Assembly: GCA_030765065.1 (NCBI GenBank)
Contig: CM060978.1
Span: 56,696,421 to 56,760,420, forward strand
DNA length: 64,000 nt
From: Deroplatys truncata
Taxonomy: Eukaryota > Arthropoda > Insecta > Mantodea > Mantidae
Reading direction: 5' to 3'
The position numbers and the translations under genes were made by a program. The notes below the pieces were generated by a model. That model did not search any database and was not told where the DNA came from. It saw nothing but the letters and a program-made list of their open reading frames with translations. Positions 23,302-35,953 of the stretch are shown in pieces. Numbering within the stretch: the stretch's first letter is position 1; the number at the start of each line of letters is the position of its first letter.

Positions 23302-23305
23302 TTAA

Positions 23306-24037
23306 GAGTCCCAAATATATAACTACCTGCTCCTGTAGGAGAAAAAAGACAAAAATTTCGTCCAGTAATTTGGAGATAATCACGTTTATAGAGATTATTC
23401 CTTTAATGATGTTTTTATTTAGAAACAGTTGAATACAGATATTATTTAAACACTTTATAACAAGCACTTTTTCTAAGTGCTGGCTGAGCTCATTATGAGT
23501 TACTCATGGCTTACGGACGGACATGATGGGGGAGCCATTAGGAAAAGATTTCACTGTGTCCCACGGGGGATCATTAAAGGTGGAGAGACAGAGGTAGGGA
23601 TTCATAAAAACTCTCCTTTACATATCCCCAATTTGACGTAAGGATGACTCTTTTAAAATGCCTGTTTCCCAGGTGTGCCAACTGTAAACTCTTCACAGAC
23701 TTTTATAGCAGATTCTTAATGATGCGTTTCCTTATAGTATCCTTTGTTTATATGCTCGTTACGGGCAGGGTTTGAGTTCTGTCGTGGAAATAACCTTTAG
23801 GATGCTTCTTTTCAATGGCATCTTTTAAGAATACGATTCTAATGTTGGATGGCGTAATTTTCCAAACACGTGTTCAAACGACCGACCTCACCATTACCAA
23901 GAAAAACAGTATTTTTGAACTTTCACTCCGTTTAAGGGTACTAAATATTTAATTTTCGACACTTCAAAACAATCTGCATAAAAACGTTCTGATATGTTAC
24001 ATTCACATGAGTTTTTCAGCACACTAAGTTCATTTTT
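23306..24037. other. unassigned sequence with an F1 scrap
   Basis: No gene recognised. A plus-orientation F1 start scrap (CTGATATGTTACATTCACAT) lies at about 23992-24012, just before the reverse F1 copy. Confidence 0.4.
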
Positions 24038-24968
24038 ACTTTCTCTACTACGTATAGTAAGTAGGGGAAGTATTGTATTCCACCCAAAAATTCGATACCG
24101 AGAGTTCACCGGAAATGTATGTTTTGAGACCCCCTGAATAAAAAAAAAAGCATTTTTGGAAACAAGTCCGTGTGTGTGTCTGTGAACAGCATAACTCAGA
24201 AACGAACAGTCAGATAAACACCAAACTTGGTATTTAGGTTCAGTATCTTCAAGAGATACGACACAAAGGTTTTCAAGAAAATCCCCCCACCCCAGATTAC
24301 CCCTTACATGAAACATTTTTCGAAAATTTTAATTATCTCAAAAATGGCTCTAACGATTTTGATTAAAATATCATATGTTTCAGATAGTTTCACGACAAAT
24401 AAAATGTATATCTTGAATTTTCTGAGAATGTCTCCAGAAGTATTCTTCATTGTGAACGACTTTTGTATAACTGGTAAACCAAAATTTTATTACACAAAAA
24501 ATATAGATCGCGATAATATACACAATTTATGTCATACATTTTTTTTTGTTCAGTGAGCCATTTTCGAGATATTGCTTGTTATTCTCTTAATTTTTTCAAT
24601 CCTTATTTTCTCAAATGGGAATTCGTTACTCATTTTTTTGTCTTGGATATGCAAAGAGTACTAATCTGTGGCAAAGAGAATGGTGATGCACCTAGCAACC
24701 AGCTATTAAGAGATATGTCTATGCTTAAAGGCTACTGTATTTCTATATTGCCCTTGCAAATACAAAACAAGGGAAACATAGTACACCTTAAGTGATTGTC
24801 AAATGTTTTTAGAACTGGTCGCTATGTGTAAAATGTAATTCTCTTTGCATGTCAAACGATCGTTTCTGCAAATGTTTATCTCGATTAATATGAAATAGAT
24901 GGAGAATAACAGTTTGTAAAAATAGTTTGTACAAGAGTAGAGAAAGTCATGTAAGTGTAATAAATCAG
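24038..24968 (-). repeat. F1 repeat, subfamily 1b, full length
   Basis: Both ends are present, flanked by ATTTTT on each side (24032-24037 and 24969-24974), a likely 6-bp target duplication. It carries the sf1b-specific insert beginning TGGATATGCAAAGAGTAC and ending TTGCAAATACAAAACAAG at about 24640-24770. The 140- and 109-residue frames across it read simple repeat sequence. Confidence 0.8.
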
Positions 24969-24980
24969 ATTTTTATATAG

Positions 24981-25912
24981 TGCGAGAGAAGATATTGTAT
25001 TTATTGTAACGTTATTGTAGCTCCGCGTTTGGAAGCCAATATGCGACGGTTGCTGCTTTACGTAATGTTGTTTACATCACGTGTGTTGAAGCCTCCTTGT
25101 GACGTCACTCCTTGTTGGTTTGTTTAGCTCCATCTGGCGTAGCAATTTGTATCAATTAGTTTCTGAAATAATTCACTTTAAATGTTCTCCAGCTAGCTCT
25201 TTGGGTCGAATATGTTTCTCATGCAGGGTGTGAATCGGAAAGGAATCTTTTATCCAGAAATTATACTGACGAAGAAATTGGTTTTATAACATTTATTGCC
25301 GAACACATTCACTAACACTTTTTACATATTTATCTGGATACTTGCCAAACTGAAACTGTTTGTAATAACTTCTCACTTTTTAACTCACGTACTTCGACTT
25401 TGTGTATATTTAACTGTATAATATTTTATAATAATTCTCGTGTAACTTGACGAAATGAAGGACTGGCTGACGATATGTAGTGTACTGAGAATTCCGTTGA
25501 ACTGGGGGGAACGCTCCCTTGAACCTACACTATTTATAGGCTTGCCTCAAAATACGCCTAAAGATTATAAATGAACTGCTATTGGCTAATAAAACGCGCT
25601 AACATTAGCGTTTATTTTACTATCCAATGAAAACCACTAATACATATTTCTTTTAGAGAACATTCTAGAAGCTTTTTTACCGAAAAGGCGCGAAACATTA
25701 CGTAACTTCCTGGTTCCCGGCAATGATAAACAACTCACCCCCTTGCTGCATTATTGCGTTATTGTTGACAGTTTCAGTAAAGCCGTATATTATTATTTAC
25801 CAATAATAATTACAATTAATAAACCTCTGAAATCAATGTCACATAAAAATACATATTCATATTACAATCATTAATTACATTTAAGTAATTTGTGATACAA
25901 ATTACCGTATCA
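24981..25912 (-). repeat. solo LTR of the gypsy-like family at 54048-62595
   Basis: Perfect 4-bp duplications ATAG flank it (24977-24980 and 25913-25916). It begins TGCGAGAGAAG and ends GTATCA (plus-strand reading), giving TG...CA. It shares long words with the LTRs of the full element: TTTACATCACGTGTGTTGAAG, GGAAAGGAATCTTTTATCC, CTCGTGTAACTTG and CATTAGCG. It retains the leader-like segment containing GAAGCCAATATGCGACGG, which the left LTR of the full element lacks. Divergence is much higher than between the full element's own LTRs, so this insertion is older. Confidence 0.85.
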
Positions 25913-25916
25913 ATAG

Positions 25917-26499
25917 ATACTACAGAACTATATTTATTAAAGCTTATTTTTCTATCTGCTTCATGTTAACCGAGATAAACCTCTGCTAAACAAGTTTCAT
26001 TACCTACTTCGTGGTAGCTACAAGAGGAATAAAGGAAATGAATCGACAGTCAGTTGTTTAAAAGCGGGTAACTATACGCTGGTCCTTTAATTGAATATAC
26101 TCATTCCATACAATCGTGGGAATCAACTGAATAGCGACAGCATATTAAAATGATAAATAACGTATTTAAAATTCTCATGGTTACATTCACATGACTTTCT
26201 CTAATGTATGTCGCTTATTAGCGGTATACAAATTATACCTACGAAAGTTTATTTCCTATCTGCTTCATCTTGATCAACATAAACCTTAGCTATATTACAG
26301 ATTTGATACAAAGAGAACAGCGATAGTCAAATGTTTAAGAAATGAACGCTATATGCTAGCCTTAAAATTCCATACTGTTTCCATGCAATTACGAGAAACA
26401 ACTGAATGTTGACAAGACTTCAAGAGAATGAACAAGTAGTGAGTAATTTGTACCATTAGTAACAGATACTTCAGAAATGGAGGATGCACAAAGAAAAAC
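25917..26499 (+). repeat. F1 repeat, subfamily 2 fragments
   Basis: A first piece at about 25930-26140 and a second, better one at 26172-26499 contain GATAAACCT, GCTATATGCTAGCCTTAAAA, CCATGCAATTACGAG and GATACTTCAGAAATGG. The second stops at an A run (GCACAAAGAAAAA) where an sf1b copy begins. Confidence 0.6.
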
Positions 26500-27397
26500 C
26501 TGATGTGTTACACTCACATGACTTTCTGTACTCTTGTACAAACTATTTTTACAAACTCTTATGCCCCATCTATTTCATATTAATCGAGATAAACATTTGC
26601 AGAAACGATGTTTTTACATGCAAAGAGAATTACATTTTACACATAGCAACAACTTCTAAAAATATTTGACTATTGCTTAAGGCGTAATATGTTCCACTTG
26701 TTTTGTATTTGCAAGGGCAATATAGAAATACAGTAGCCTTTAAGCATAGACATATCTCTTAATAGCTGGTTGCCAGGTGCAGCACCATTCTCTTTGCCAC
26801 AGATTAATACTCTTTGCATATCCAAGACAAAAAAAATGAATAACGAATTTCCATTTGAGAAAATAAGTATAGAAGGGAATAACAAGCAATATCTCAAAAA
26901 TGGTTCAGTCAACTAAAAAAAAAATGTATACGACATAAATTGTGTATTTTAACGCGATCTACATTTTTTGTGTAGTAAAATTTTGTCTATCTCTTATAAT
27001 TTACCAATTATGCAAAAGTCGTTCACAATGAAGAATAATTTTGGAGACATTCCCAGAAAATTCAAGATATACATTTTATTTGTCATGAAAATATCTTAAA
27101 CATATGATATTTTAATCGAAATCGTTAGAGCCATTTTTGAGAAAATAAAATTTTCGAAAAAATTTCCATGTAAAGGGTAATCTGTGGTGGGGAGATTTTC
27201 CTGAAAACCTTCGAGTCACATCTCTGTAAGATACTGAACCTAAATACCAAGTTTGGTGTTGTTCGTTTCTGAGTTATGCTGTTCACAGACACACAGACAG
27301 AAACACACACGGACATGTTTCCAAAATTGCTTTTTTTGAATTCAGGGGGTCTCAAAACATATATTTCCGGTGAAATCTCGGTATCGAAGTTTTGGGT
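26500..27397 (+). repeat. F1 repeat, subfamily 1b, nearly full length
   Basis: Starts CTGATGTGTTACACTCACAT at an A run of an sf2 copy. It carries the sf1b insert around 26690-26830 and runs to CGGTATCGAAGTTTTGGG, with the last ~60 bases missing. Confidence 0.75.
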
Positions 27398-27404
27398 TTC
27401 TATT

Positions 27405-28922
27405 TACTACATTTACTCCAAATAAACCATTGCAGAAATAGCTACATTGCACATTTTGTAATATATGCAAACGGAACAGTGATAGTCAAATGTTTAGGAA
27501 TTGGATGCTATACGCTGACCTTAAAATTCCATACTGATTCCATGAAATCGCGAGAAACAACTGAATGTTGACGGATTTAAAAGAATGACGAAGTAATGAA
27601 CAATTAGCCCAATTCGATTTAAAGTATTTTTCAAAGCATTGGTTTAATAAAGTATTGTTCCTTCAATCCATATTTTGATTTATAGCAATAATTGTAATTC
27701 TTTTAACATGATTAGATGACTGAAAAGCAAGGCCAATAGCAACGGATATCTCAGAAATGGCTGATACCATAGAAAAGCTTATTTGAAATAAATTCTGCTT
27801 TAAAGAGCTCTATATTTTTGCTTACTCTACTACCTACGTATAGTAAGTAGGGGAATTGTTGTATTCCACCCAAAAATTCGATACCGAGATTTCACCGGAA
27901 ATATATGTTTTGAGACCCCCTGAATCCAAAAAAAAAAGCATTTTTGGAATCATGTCTGTGTGTGTGTCTGTGAACAGTATAACTCAGAAACGAACTTGGT
28001 ATTTAGGTTCATTATCTTCCAGAGATGCGACACGAAGGTTTTAAAAAAATCTCCCTACCCCAGATTACCCTTTACATGGAACATTTTTCGAAAATTCTGA
28101 TTTTCTCAAAAATGGCTAACGATTTTGATTAAAATATCATATGTTTAAGATATTTTTATGACAAATGAAATGTATATCTCGAATTTTCTGGAAATGTCTC
28201 CAAAAGTATTCTTCATTGTGAACGATTTTTGCATAACTGGTAAACCATAAGAGATAGACGAAATTTTACTACACAAAAAATGTGGATCGCGTTAAAGCTC
28301 ATAATTTATGTCATATACATTTTGTTTGTTGAATGAACCATTTTGGAGTTATTGCTTGTTATTCCCTTAACTTTTCCAATACTTATACTTTTTCTCAAAT
28401 GGGAATTCGTTTTTCATTTTTTATGTCCTGGTAATGCAAAGATAATGGAATACTGCACATAACAACCAGCTCTTAAAATATTTGACTATCGCTTAAAGTC
28501 TACCAATTCCCCTTGCATCTACAAGAAAATTAGCAATAAGATTAACATCTCGATTAACATGAAGCATATGGAGAATAAGCATTTGTAAAAATAGTTTTAC
28601 AAGAGTAGAGAAAGTCATGTGAGTGCAACACATCAAATTTTTTGTAGGAGGTTTTCTCTTTCGCTTAACGCTTACGAGTTATGCAATATTCTATAAAGTT
28701 ATTTCCGAATAAAGAGGACTTCACAGGCTATTCCCAGACAATTCAAGATATACATTTTATTTGTCGTGTAAATATCCTTAATATATGGTATTTTAATCAA
28801 AATCATTAGAGTCGTTTTTGAGAAAACAATAATTATGGAACTTTTTCCATGTAAAAGGTAGTTTAAAATGGGGAAAGTTTCTTGAAAAGCTTTGGGTCGC
28901 ATCTGTGTAAGATACTGAGCTT
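27405..28922 (+). repeat. F1 repeat, subfamily 2, split by an opposite sf1 copy
   Basis: The left part (27405-27819) ends CTCTATATTTTT. The right part resumes at ATTTTTTGTAGGAGG (28637) and continues CGCTTAACGCTTACGAG through GGGTCGCATCTGTG. The unsplit consensus reads ATCTACATTTTTTGTGTAG, so the sf1 copy landed in this T run. A non-F1 insert of about 130 bases seems to lie near 27600-27730. Confidence 0.7.
27820..28636 (-). repeat. F1 repeat, subfamily 1, full length, nested in sf2
   Basis: Both ends are present (GCTTACTCTACTACC left, GAGTGCAACACATCAA right), flanked by ATTTTT on each side. The host is an sf2 copy whose consensus gives the empty site, so the TSD is supported by comparison. 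Confidence 0.85.
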
Positions 28923-29440
28923 AAAGGTTTTCTTGTAGGTGCAAGGTGAATATGGTAGGCTTTAAGCATCTTTTTAACAGTTGGTGCTAAGTGGAGCCTT
29001 CCATTCTCTTGCATGTCGAGGACATACGAATAACAAGGAATATCTCGGAAGTAGTTCACTTGACAAAAAGTTTATATGATATATATTCTGTGTTTTAGCG
29101 AGATCTAAATTTTTGTACATTAAAACTTTGTCTATCTGTTATGCAAAAACCATTTGGAATGAAGAGGACTTTTGGGGACATTCTCAGAAAATTAAAGTCA
29201 TGTATTTCATTTACCATAAAAATATCTTAATTATATAATGTTTTAACCGAAATTGTAGGAGCCATTTTTGAGAAAATAAAAAATGTCGAAAAATGTTTCA
29301 TGTAAACGGTACTCTAGGGAAGGAGGATTTTCTTAAAAATCTGCGTTTAGCATTTTTAAAAAATACTTAACCTAAATTCAGATATACACGGGGCTCAAAA
29401 CATGTTTTTCCGGAGAAATATCGATATCGAATTTTTATTA
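28923..29440 (+). repeat. F1 repeat, subfamily 1, both ends missing
   Basis: Contains GTAGGTGCAAGGTGAATATG, GGAATATCTCGGAAG, GAGGACTTTTGGGGACATTC and GAAATATCGATATCGAATTT, then runs into a TTA microsatellite. Confidence 0.6.
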
Positions 29441-29957
29441 TTATTATTATTTATTTATTTCCGAAATTTTAAAGACACCAAAATCTAATCTTTGAGTGAA
29501 ATTTATCCGTGTCGTTCAGGTATTTTTGGGTCTTACAATGTACAAAATTTAACAAAATAATATTTCCAAATTTTCTTACGTGGAACATGAGACATTTAAA
29601 ATGTTGCACATTATTTTAAAATAAAGTTAACAACATAGAACCATAAGGATGTTTTGCTGTGATTATGTTGAACAAAAATGGATAAAAAACAGTTAAACTG
29701 GTTGAATGCGGTAGCCTAGCTCATAGCATTTGCAGTTCGTTCTAAAATTGTTTGCCAATGATGCTGTATGTGGTTATCATGGTGTATACTACGGAATAAT
29801 GTGTGTTTATTCTATTAGGTTTTGCTCGAACTGTGTCACATGTGGACTGTCAGCTTGAATTTATAAATTAATTTCTGGTAGCAACGTTCTTAACCAATCC
29901 AAAATTTACAGGTTGGTGAAAAATTTAAACAGACTAGGTACGTGTTAGAAAAAAAAT
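29441..29957. other. TTA microsatellite and unassigned sequence
   Basis: A (TTA)n run lies at about 29437-29458. The remainder has no recognised gene or repeat; an A run ends it where an F1 copy starts. Confidence 0.4.
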
Positions 29958-30781
29958 CTGACGTGTTACACTCACATGAGTTTCTCTATTCTTGTACAAA
30001 CTATTTTTACAAACGCTTATTCTGCATATGCTTCAGGTTAATCGAGATGTTAATCTTATTGCTAATTTTCTTGTAGGTGCAAGGGGAATTGGTAGGCTTT
30101 AAGCGATAGTCAAATATTTTAAGCGCTGGTTGCTATGTGGCGCATTCCATTCTCTTTGCATATTCAGTGCGTAAAAAAGCTGAATAACGAATTCCCATTT
30201 GAGAAAAAGTATTGGAAATTTTAAGGAAGTAACAAGCAATATCCCGAAAATGGTTCACTCAACAAAAAAAAGTATATGACATAAATTGTGCATTTTAACA
30301 CAATCTACATTTTTGTGTAGTAAAATTTTGTCTAACTCTTATGGCTTACCAGTTATGCAAAAGTCGTTCACAATGAAGAATACTTTTGGAGACATTCACG
30401 GAAAATTCGAGATATACATTTCATTTGTTATGAAAATATCTTAAACATATGATATTTTAATCAAAATTGTTAGAGCCATCTTTGAGAAAATTAAAAATTA
30501 ACGGTCCATGTAAAGGGTAATCTGGGGTGGGGGGATTTTCTTAAAAAGCTTCGTAGTCGCATCTCTGGAAGATACTGAACCCAAATACTAAGTTTGGTGT
30601 TTATCCAACTGTTCGTTTCTGAGTAATGCTGTTCACACACGCACACACACGGAGATGTTTCCAAGAATGCTTTTTTTTGGATTCAAGGGGTCTCAAAACA
30701 TATATTTCCGGTGAAATCTCGGTATCTAATTTTTGGGTGGATACATTACTTCCCCTACTTACTATACGTAGCAGAGAAAGT
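29958..30781 (+). repeat. F1 repeat, subfamily 1, full length
   Basis: Begins CTGACGTGTTACACTCACAT after a run of eight A, ends ACGTAGCAGAGAAAGT. All internal blocks are in order. About 824 bp, non-coding. Confidence 0.8.
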
Positions 30782-31869
30782 AATAAACATAGATAACCAA
30801 CAATTCTAATCGAGGAAAAATTAGACGAAATCGGGGTTGTCGTGGAAATAAATCCAACAAAGTCGCGGTCTCACACTTAAGTGTTTTTGATGACAGAAGA
30901 TCTAAATCTAAGTGACTATTATAGGAGAAATATTTAAAGACGAAGTTTATGCAACAGGTCCCCATATGCTCGACGAGTTATTTCGGCTGCATGAGTATTA
31001 AATGTGTTCAACAAAAGTCAGGCTTGTTTAGTCGCAAAGGGGTATCATTTATAATATCCTTTATAATGAAACGTAAGCGTAAGATACCCATATTGCTTCG
31101 CGTAGTTAGGTATTATTTAGGGGAGAAACAGTGGTTCGGCCCGCCCCTACAGCAGGAACGTAATAATATAGAAGTATCATAGGAGCGCCGGTCTGCCAGT
31201 CGTGTCATTCAAGAGAATTCTTGTAGACGAAAATTGTTCATTTAATAGAAAGCATGAATAATTTTTCCCAGAAGTGTATATTCCTATACAGCATGTATCT
31301 ATTACCTAGAGGGTATGAGTAGTAGAATCCCATAACAGCTTCACTGTGTTCTGAACTGCAAATTCAATTGAATTCTATGTGATAAGTACACAAAATTCCA
31401 ATTTAAGTGATTAGAGAACTATCATTTAGCTGTGATGGAAAAAACAAAGTGTTTCTAATGGCAATACGTAGTATATTGCAGTTTATAGGAAACCACGCTC
31501 CCAGAGGAGAATTAGAAATAAGCAAGTTTTGTTCTTGCTGGAGATTAGTTATTTTGTAAACAAAGGTAGAAATGAAGGGTTTTAGTTATGAGTTTCTTGG
31601 AACACTGGGAATTATTTGTCGAGTACAGCTTTCAAGCTTTTTATAAATCAGAAATATATTTTTCCAAGAATTCTATAATGCTAAGTAATTAAATATTCCT
31701 GCCTAAAGCGTGTTTCAGCTTTTAAAGGTAATGTTCTGACATCACCATAGGCAAGACTTATTTAACGTGACGATGTCTATGTTGATAGTTATAGCATAGA
31801 AAAATATAGTTGAACTATGGGAGACTTCTCGTGCATTATGACCTACATAGGTATACTGTGTCTACACAT
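30782..31869. other. unassigned sequence, over 1 kb
   Basis: No F1, LTR or transposase motif was recognised. A 77-residue plus frame at 30949-31182 is unmatched. This may be genuinely unique DNA. Confidence 0.35.
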
Positions 31870-32300
31870 CAGGAGGAAGTGAACGGAGCACGCAGGAGGC
31901 CACAGGCCGTAGGCAGAAAGTCGCAGAGACGCGCGGAATTCCATAACGTTTCCAAACTCGCAGACCCGTCTCCCTGCTGGAGCCCCCGAAAGAGATCGAT
32001 GAACGACCCTCCAGTCGAGAAGCCCGCTAGTGTCCACTGGGAATAGTCCTTCCAGTGAGCATGCATCCGCGCCATCTGTGAGGCACCACCACACACCACG
32101 AAACCTATAAAGACGAGAAGGAAGTGGGATGAAAGGGAAATGACGGAAAGGAAATCGTGGCAGCGACGAAACCACTCTAGCCTTCGCCTGTCAATCCCGG
32201 AGAAACCACGAAGAACCTATGGATCAGAGTGAGCGGTCACCGGAGATCGAATTCGGGACTTCCGGAATGTGGACCACAGAGGTTGCCGGCTGAACAACCT
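31870..32300 (-). repeat. degenerate dispersed repeat, possibly a SINE
   Basis: GC-rich relative to its surroundings. Its right half (GAGAAACCACGAAGAACC, GGGACTTCCGGAATGTGG) resembles fragments near 840-950 and 46255-46310. The wording resembles the reverse complement of insect tRNA-derived SINE tails, but no clean A or B box was found. Confidence 0.4.
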
Positions 32301-32314
32301 GCTCGATTAAACTG

Positions 32315-33251
32315 TATTCACTCTTAGGTTGATCCGCGTCAAAACAAACCCCAAATGACCAGTGCACCGTTATAATGTATCCTTCCGCCATTCGCACTAG
32401 AAATACTGCCACACTTTCAGACCATGTGCACTGACTAGCATATTCTGTTTAGGGTTAAATATTATAAGATTGATAGTTGCAACAAAATAAACGTTTGCAC
32501 ATATAATAATGTTAATTCTAAAATAAATGAGCGAAAAATAAAGTAACAGGTATGCGATAACTTAATTTATTCGCTCTCTGGAAGCGGCACTTTATTATCT
32601 GTTGGCGGCTCATTTTAAAAAAGAAATTGTGCACTGTTATGCGAATTGCATTCTTCTCAAAATCACTACATCTTGCATCGCGTATTTCATATGCTTTCTT
32701 TTTCTTTTTTATTCCGGGTGTAACCACTTTTCTCGTTTCAGATTTTTTTGCACAAGCACTGTTTATACTTGTACTCGAAACACCGGTGAACTCAGAAGTT
32801 AATTTTCCCATTTCTTTACGGAAAGTGTTGGATACTTCTCACATAACTTATAATAAAGATTCAACACTATTGTTTTTTCATCACTAGTCAATGGTTTGCG
32901 CGGCTACTGCTTTACGTAATTCGACGAAAACACGAGAACAAATTCAACTTCCGCCGTGATACTAAACACAACTGCTGGTTTCTGGCAGTTAGCAATATTC
33001 TGCGCCTACCCGGATGTTAGGTGACTCATACGAATTGCATCATGGGACTTGTAGCTCTGTTTTACGGTAGAAATCAACGTTAAATAAAACCTTAGGTATT
33101 TGTATAGAATATTATACTATTTAAGGATAAATTCATTCTAAAATTCAGAGATAGCATGGGACTACTTTCCTGGGCGCATTGCTACCGTGTTGCACCACGG
33201 TGCACTGACCACGTGGGTTTGTTTTGCCGCGGATCAACCTAAGAGTGAATA
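32315..33251. mobile_element. segment bounded by ~75-bp inverted repeats
   Basis: The left arm begins TATTCACTCTTAGGTTGATC and the right arm, reverse-complemented, begins identically. Similarity continues through CCGCG-CAAAACAAACCC and GTCAGTGCACCG, about 75 bases per arm. The 937-bp interior lacks any transposase motif. No target duplication was found, so the superfamily is unknown. Confidence 0.6.
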
Positions 33252-33619
33252 TAGTGTAGTTATAGCATACATTTATACTAATGTTATAAAAGGAGAAAGT
33301 TTAGTGTGTAGGATAATCTGGGTAATTTCAATAATTCTTTCGCGTTTGAAAATTCCTTTTATTCCCGACGGACATTGTCTGTAAGACAGTTTTTAATTTC
33401 CAAAACGCAAAATGATTTTTAAAGGTTGCATACTGCAAAACTAACACGTGGGGTTATAAATGAACATATTAGGAAAATGGTTGTTACTTCATAGAAAATG
33501 TGCGTAAAACTAATACAAAGCCCACGGATGTTTCATTACAAGGATGAGCACGATATAACAACAGCAAACAGAAGAGACAGCAAAATGTATAACATCCGTA
33601 TCTTCTTATAACTGTATAA
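33252..33619. other. unassigned sequence
   Basis: No gene or repeat recognised in these ~370 bases. Confidence 0.35.
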
Positions 33620-33689
33620 TATACAGGATGTTTCAGGACCTCTACGACGAACTCTGAAGGACAATACATCTCGCAGAACTCTACATTTT

Positions 33690-34574
33690 ACTTTCTCTAC
33701 TACGTATAGCAAGTAGGGGAAGTATTGTATTCCACCCAAAACTTCGATACCGAGATTTCACCGAAAATATATGTTTTGAGACCCCCTGAATCCAAAAAAA
33801 GAATTTTTGGAAACGTGTCCGTGTGTGTGTCTGTGAACTGCATAACTCAGAAACGAACAGTCGGATAAACACCAAACTTAGTATTTAGGTTCAGTATCTT
33901 CCAGAGATGCGACACGAAGGTTTTCAAGAAAATCCCCCAACCCAGATTACCCTTTACATGGAAGATTTTTCGAAAATTTTAATTTTCTCAAAAATAGTTC
34001 TAACGATTTTGATTAAAATATCATATGTTTAAGATATTTTCATGACATATAAAATGTATATCTTGAATTTTCTGGGAATGTCCCCAAAAGTATTCTTCAT
34101 TGTGAACGACTTTTGCATAACTGGTAAACCATAAGAGATAGACGAAATTTTACTACACAAAAAATGTAGATCGCGTTAAAATACACAATGTATGTCATAT
34201 ACATTTTTTTGTTGAGTAAACCATTTTCGAGATATTGCTTGTTATTCCCTTAAATTTTTCAATACTTATTTTCTAAAATGGGAATTCGTTATTCATTTTT
34301 TTTGTCTTGGATATGCAAGGAGTATTAATCTGTGGGAAAGGGAATGGTGCTGCACCTAGCAACCAGCTATTAAGAGATATGTATGTGCTTAAAGGCTACT
34401 GTATTTCTATATTGCCCTTGTAAATATATATTCCCCTTACAGCTACAAGAAAATTAGCAATAAGATAGAGTCTGCAAATGTTTATCTGGATTAACATGAA
34501 GTAGATGGAGAATAAGCGTTTGTAAAAATAGTTTCTACAAGAGTAAAGAAAGTCACGTGAGTGTAACACATCAG
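33690..34574 (-). repeat. F1 repeat, subfamily 1b, full length, nested in a TIR
   Basis: Inserted in the left TIR of the 33622-36266 element. The intact right TIR gives the empty site (CATTTTTTC in the same orientation), while here the flanks are CATTTT and ATTTTTTG, implying an ATTTT duplication. The sf1b insert lies around 34300-34420. Confidence 0.85.
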
Positions 34575-34830
34575 ATTTTTTGTCAAGCAATCACCATCCT
34601 CCGACGCATCGTCACGGAGTTATTCACCCTTTTTCGAAGCGTAGCAGGTAGGATAGGTTTGCGAGGGCACAGCCAATGCACTTTTACTCTCTGTTTGTTT
34701 ACAACCGCTGAATTAAGTGACATCACTTGTTTCTTGTCCCTTACGTTTGGTTAGGTTTCATAGCTCTGAGACGCACAACCCAATTTAACTCCGTGTTTGT
34801 GAACAACAGCTCCATGCATACTACCTCCAG

Positions 34831-35035
34831 AAAGTACAGGGACTGGGACCGAACGACTTCGAACCTCGTGTTCAGTTTGTCCAGTGGTTTCTGCAACGAA
34901 GTATTGCAGATCCTACATTTACCGCGCACGTCTGTTTACCGATGAGGCCTGCTACACACGAGACGGATGCTTCACAGCAAGAACAGCCACATCTAGGAAT
35001 TGAGAACCCTCACGCAGTGTTCGTTAGACATCACC
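34831..35035 (+). pseudogene. mariner-like transposase fragment, frameshifted
   Basis: In one frame GPNDFEPRVQFVQWFLQRS then DPTFTA; in the next LFTDEACYTRDG, containing the first catalytic aspartate; then back to the first frame for ENPHAVFVRHHQ and a stop. These are the typical words around the first D of DUF4817-type insect transposases. The second and third catalytic residues are missing because the rest of the gene is deleted. Confidence 0.7.
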
Positions 35036-35069
35036 AATAAAGTATTCCGCTAACATCTGGGTTGGACTC

Positions 35070-35953
35070 TGAGGTAGTATTTTTAACACTTAAATGATTT
35101 CACTCAAGTTATATAATACACAAATTCAATAATAGCCCGCCTTAAAGCAATATGTGTATATAACAATATATAAAAAGTGTATATTACAGTCATTGTAAAT
35201 GTTTATATTATTGTATACATGGTTAATAATGTTATGTAAATGTATTACGTATTTTAATAATGTAGCAGCCGTGAGAATAATAGGTTAAAAGTTGCTAACA
35301 ATGAGGTAACAATGAGGTAACCTTGAGGCAAGTTTAATAATGCTACCTGTGATTCTTGGAAGCAATAATGTAATTTTTGTGACAGTTTATAAAATAGCCA
35401 ATCAACAACCAGAAAAAGCTTTAGTTAAATGAAGGTATCCTATTGGAGTAGGATTAACCAATAATAAATTGAAATATAGCAAAATTTACAAATTCAGAAG
35501 TCAGTTGCTTGTAGACAGTGTTCCTAACCGGACGCGAGATGCGTCCTCGAGAAATTTAATACGTATTCAGTGTGAGACGAAAAATAGTTTACGTGTTAAA
35601 AAGTGCAAGTAATTAATTAAAAAAATCTCACAGCTCTCTCTATATCAGTGAAGTGTTATTTAAATCGTGTCAAGCATTAATAAAAGGAGTGAAGTAAAAT
35701 TATAATCTGTGTAAGTCTACATTCTTCAGTCGCACCACTCCCTGCTAAGATATTCATGTCTCTAAAAATAAATACTGACGCAGCCGAGGCAAACATAAAT
35801 ATATAATATTTAAAGAAACAGTCAAAATTACAAAGTTAGTATTTTTAAAACATTTGGGGCAACGGCTATTGGAAACTTTTTACCATACGTGCTGTTGCAG
35901 TTACTTCAAGTTCGGCTCCCCAACATTTGAACCACAATACAAAAACTTCTTCA
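35070..35953 (-). repeat. LTR-B solo LTR, copy D
   Basis: On the minus strand it starts TGAAGAAGTTTTTGTATTG and ends ACTACCTCA. Perfect 4-bp duplications ACTC flank on the plus strand (35066-35069 and 35954-35957). 884 bp, inserted in the DNA element above. Confidence 0.85.
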
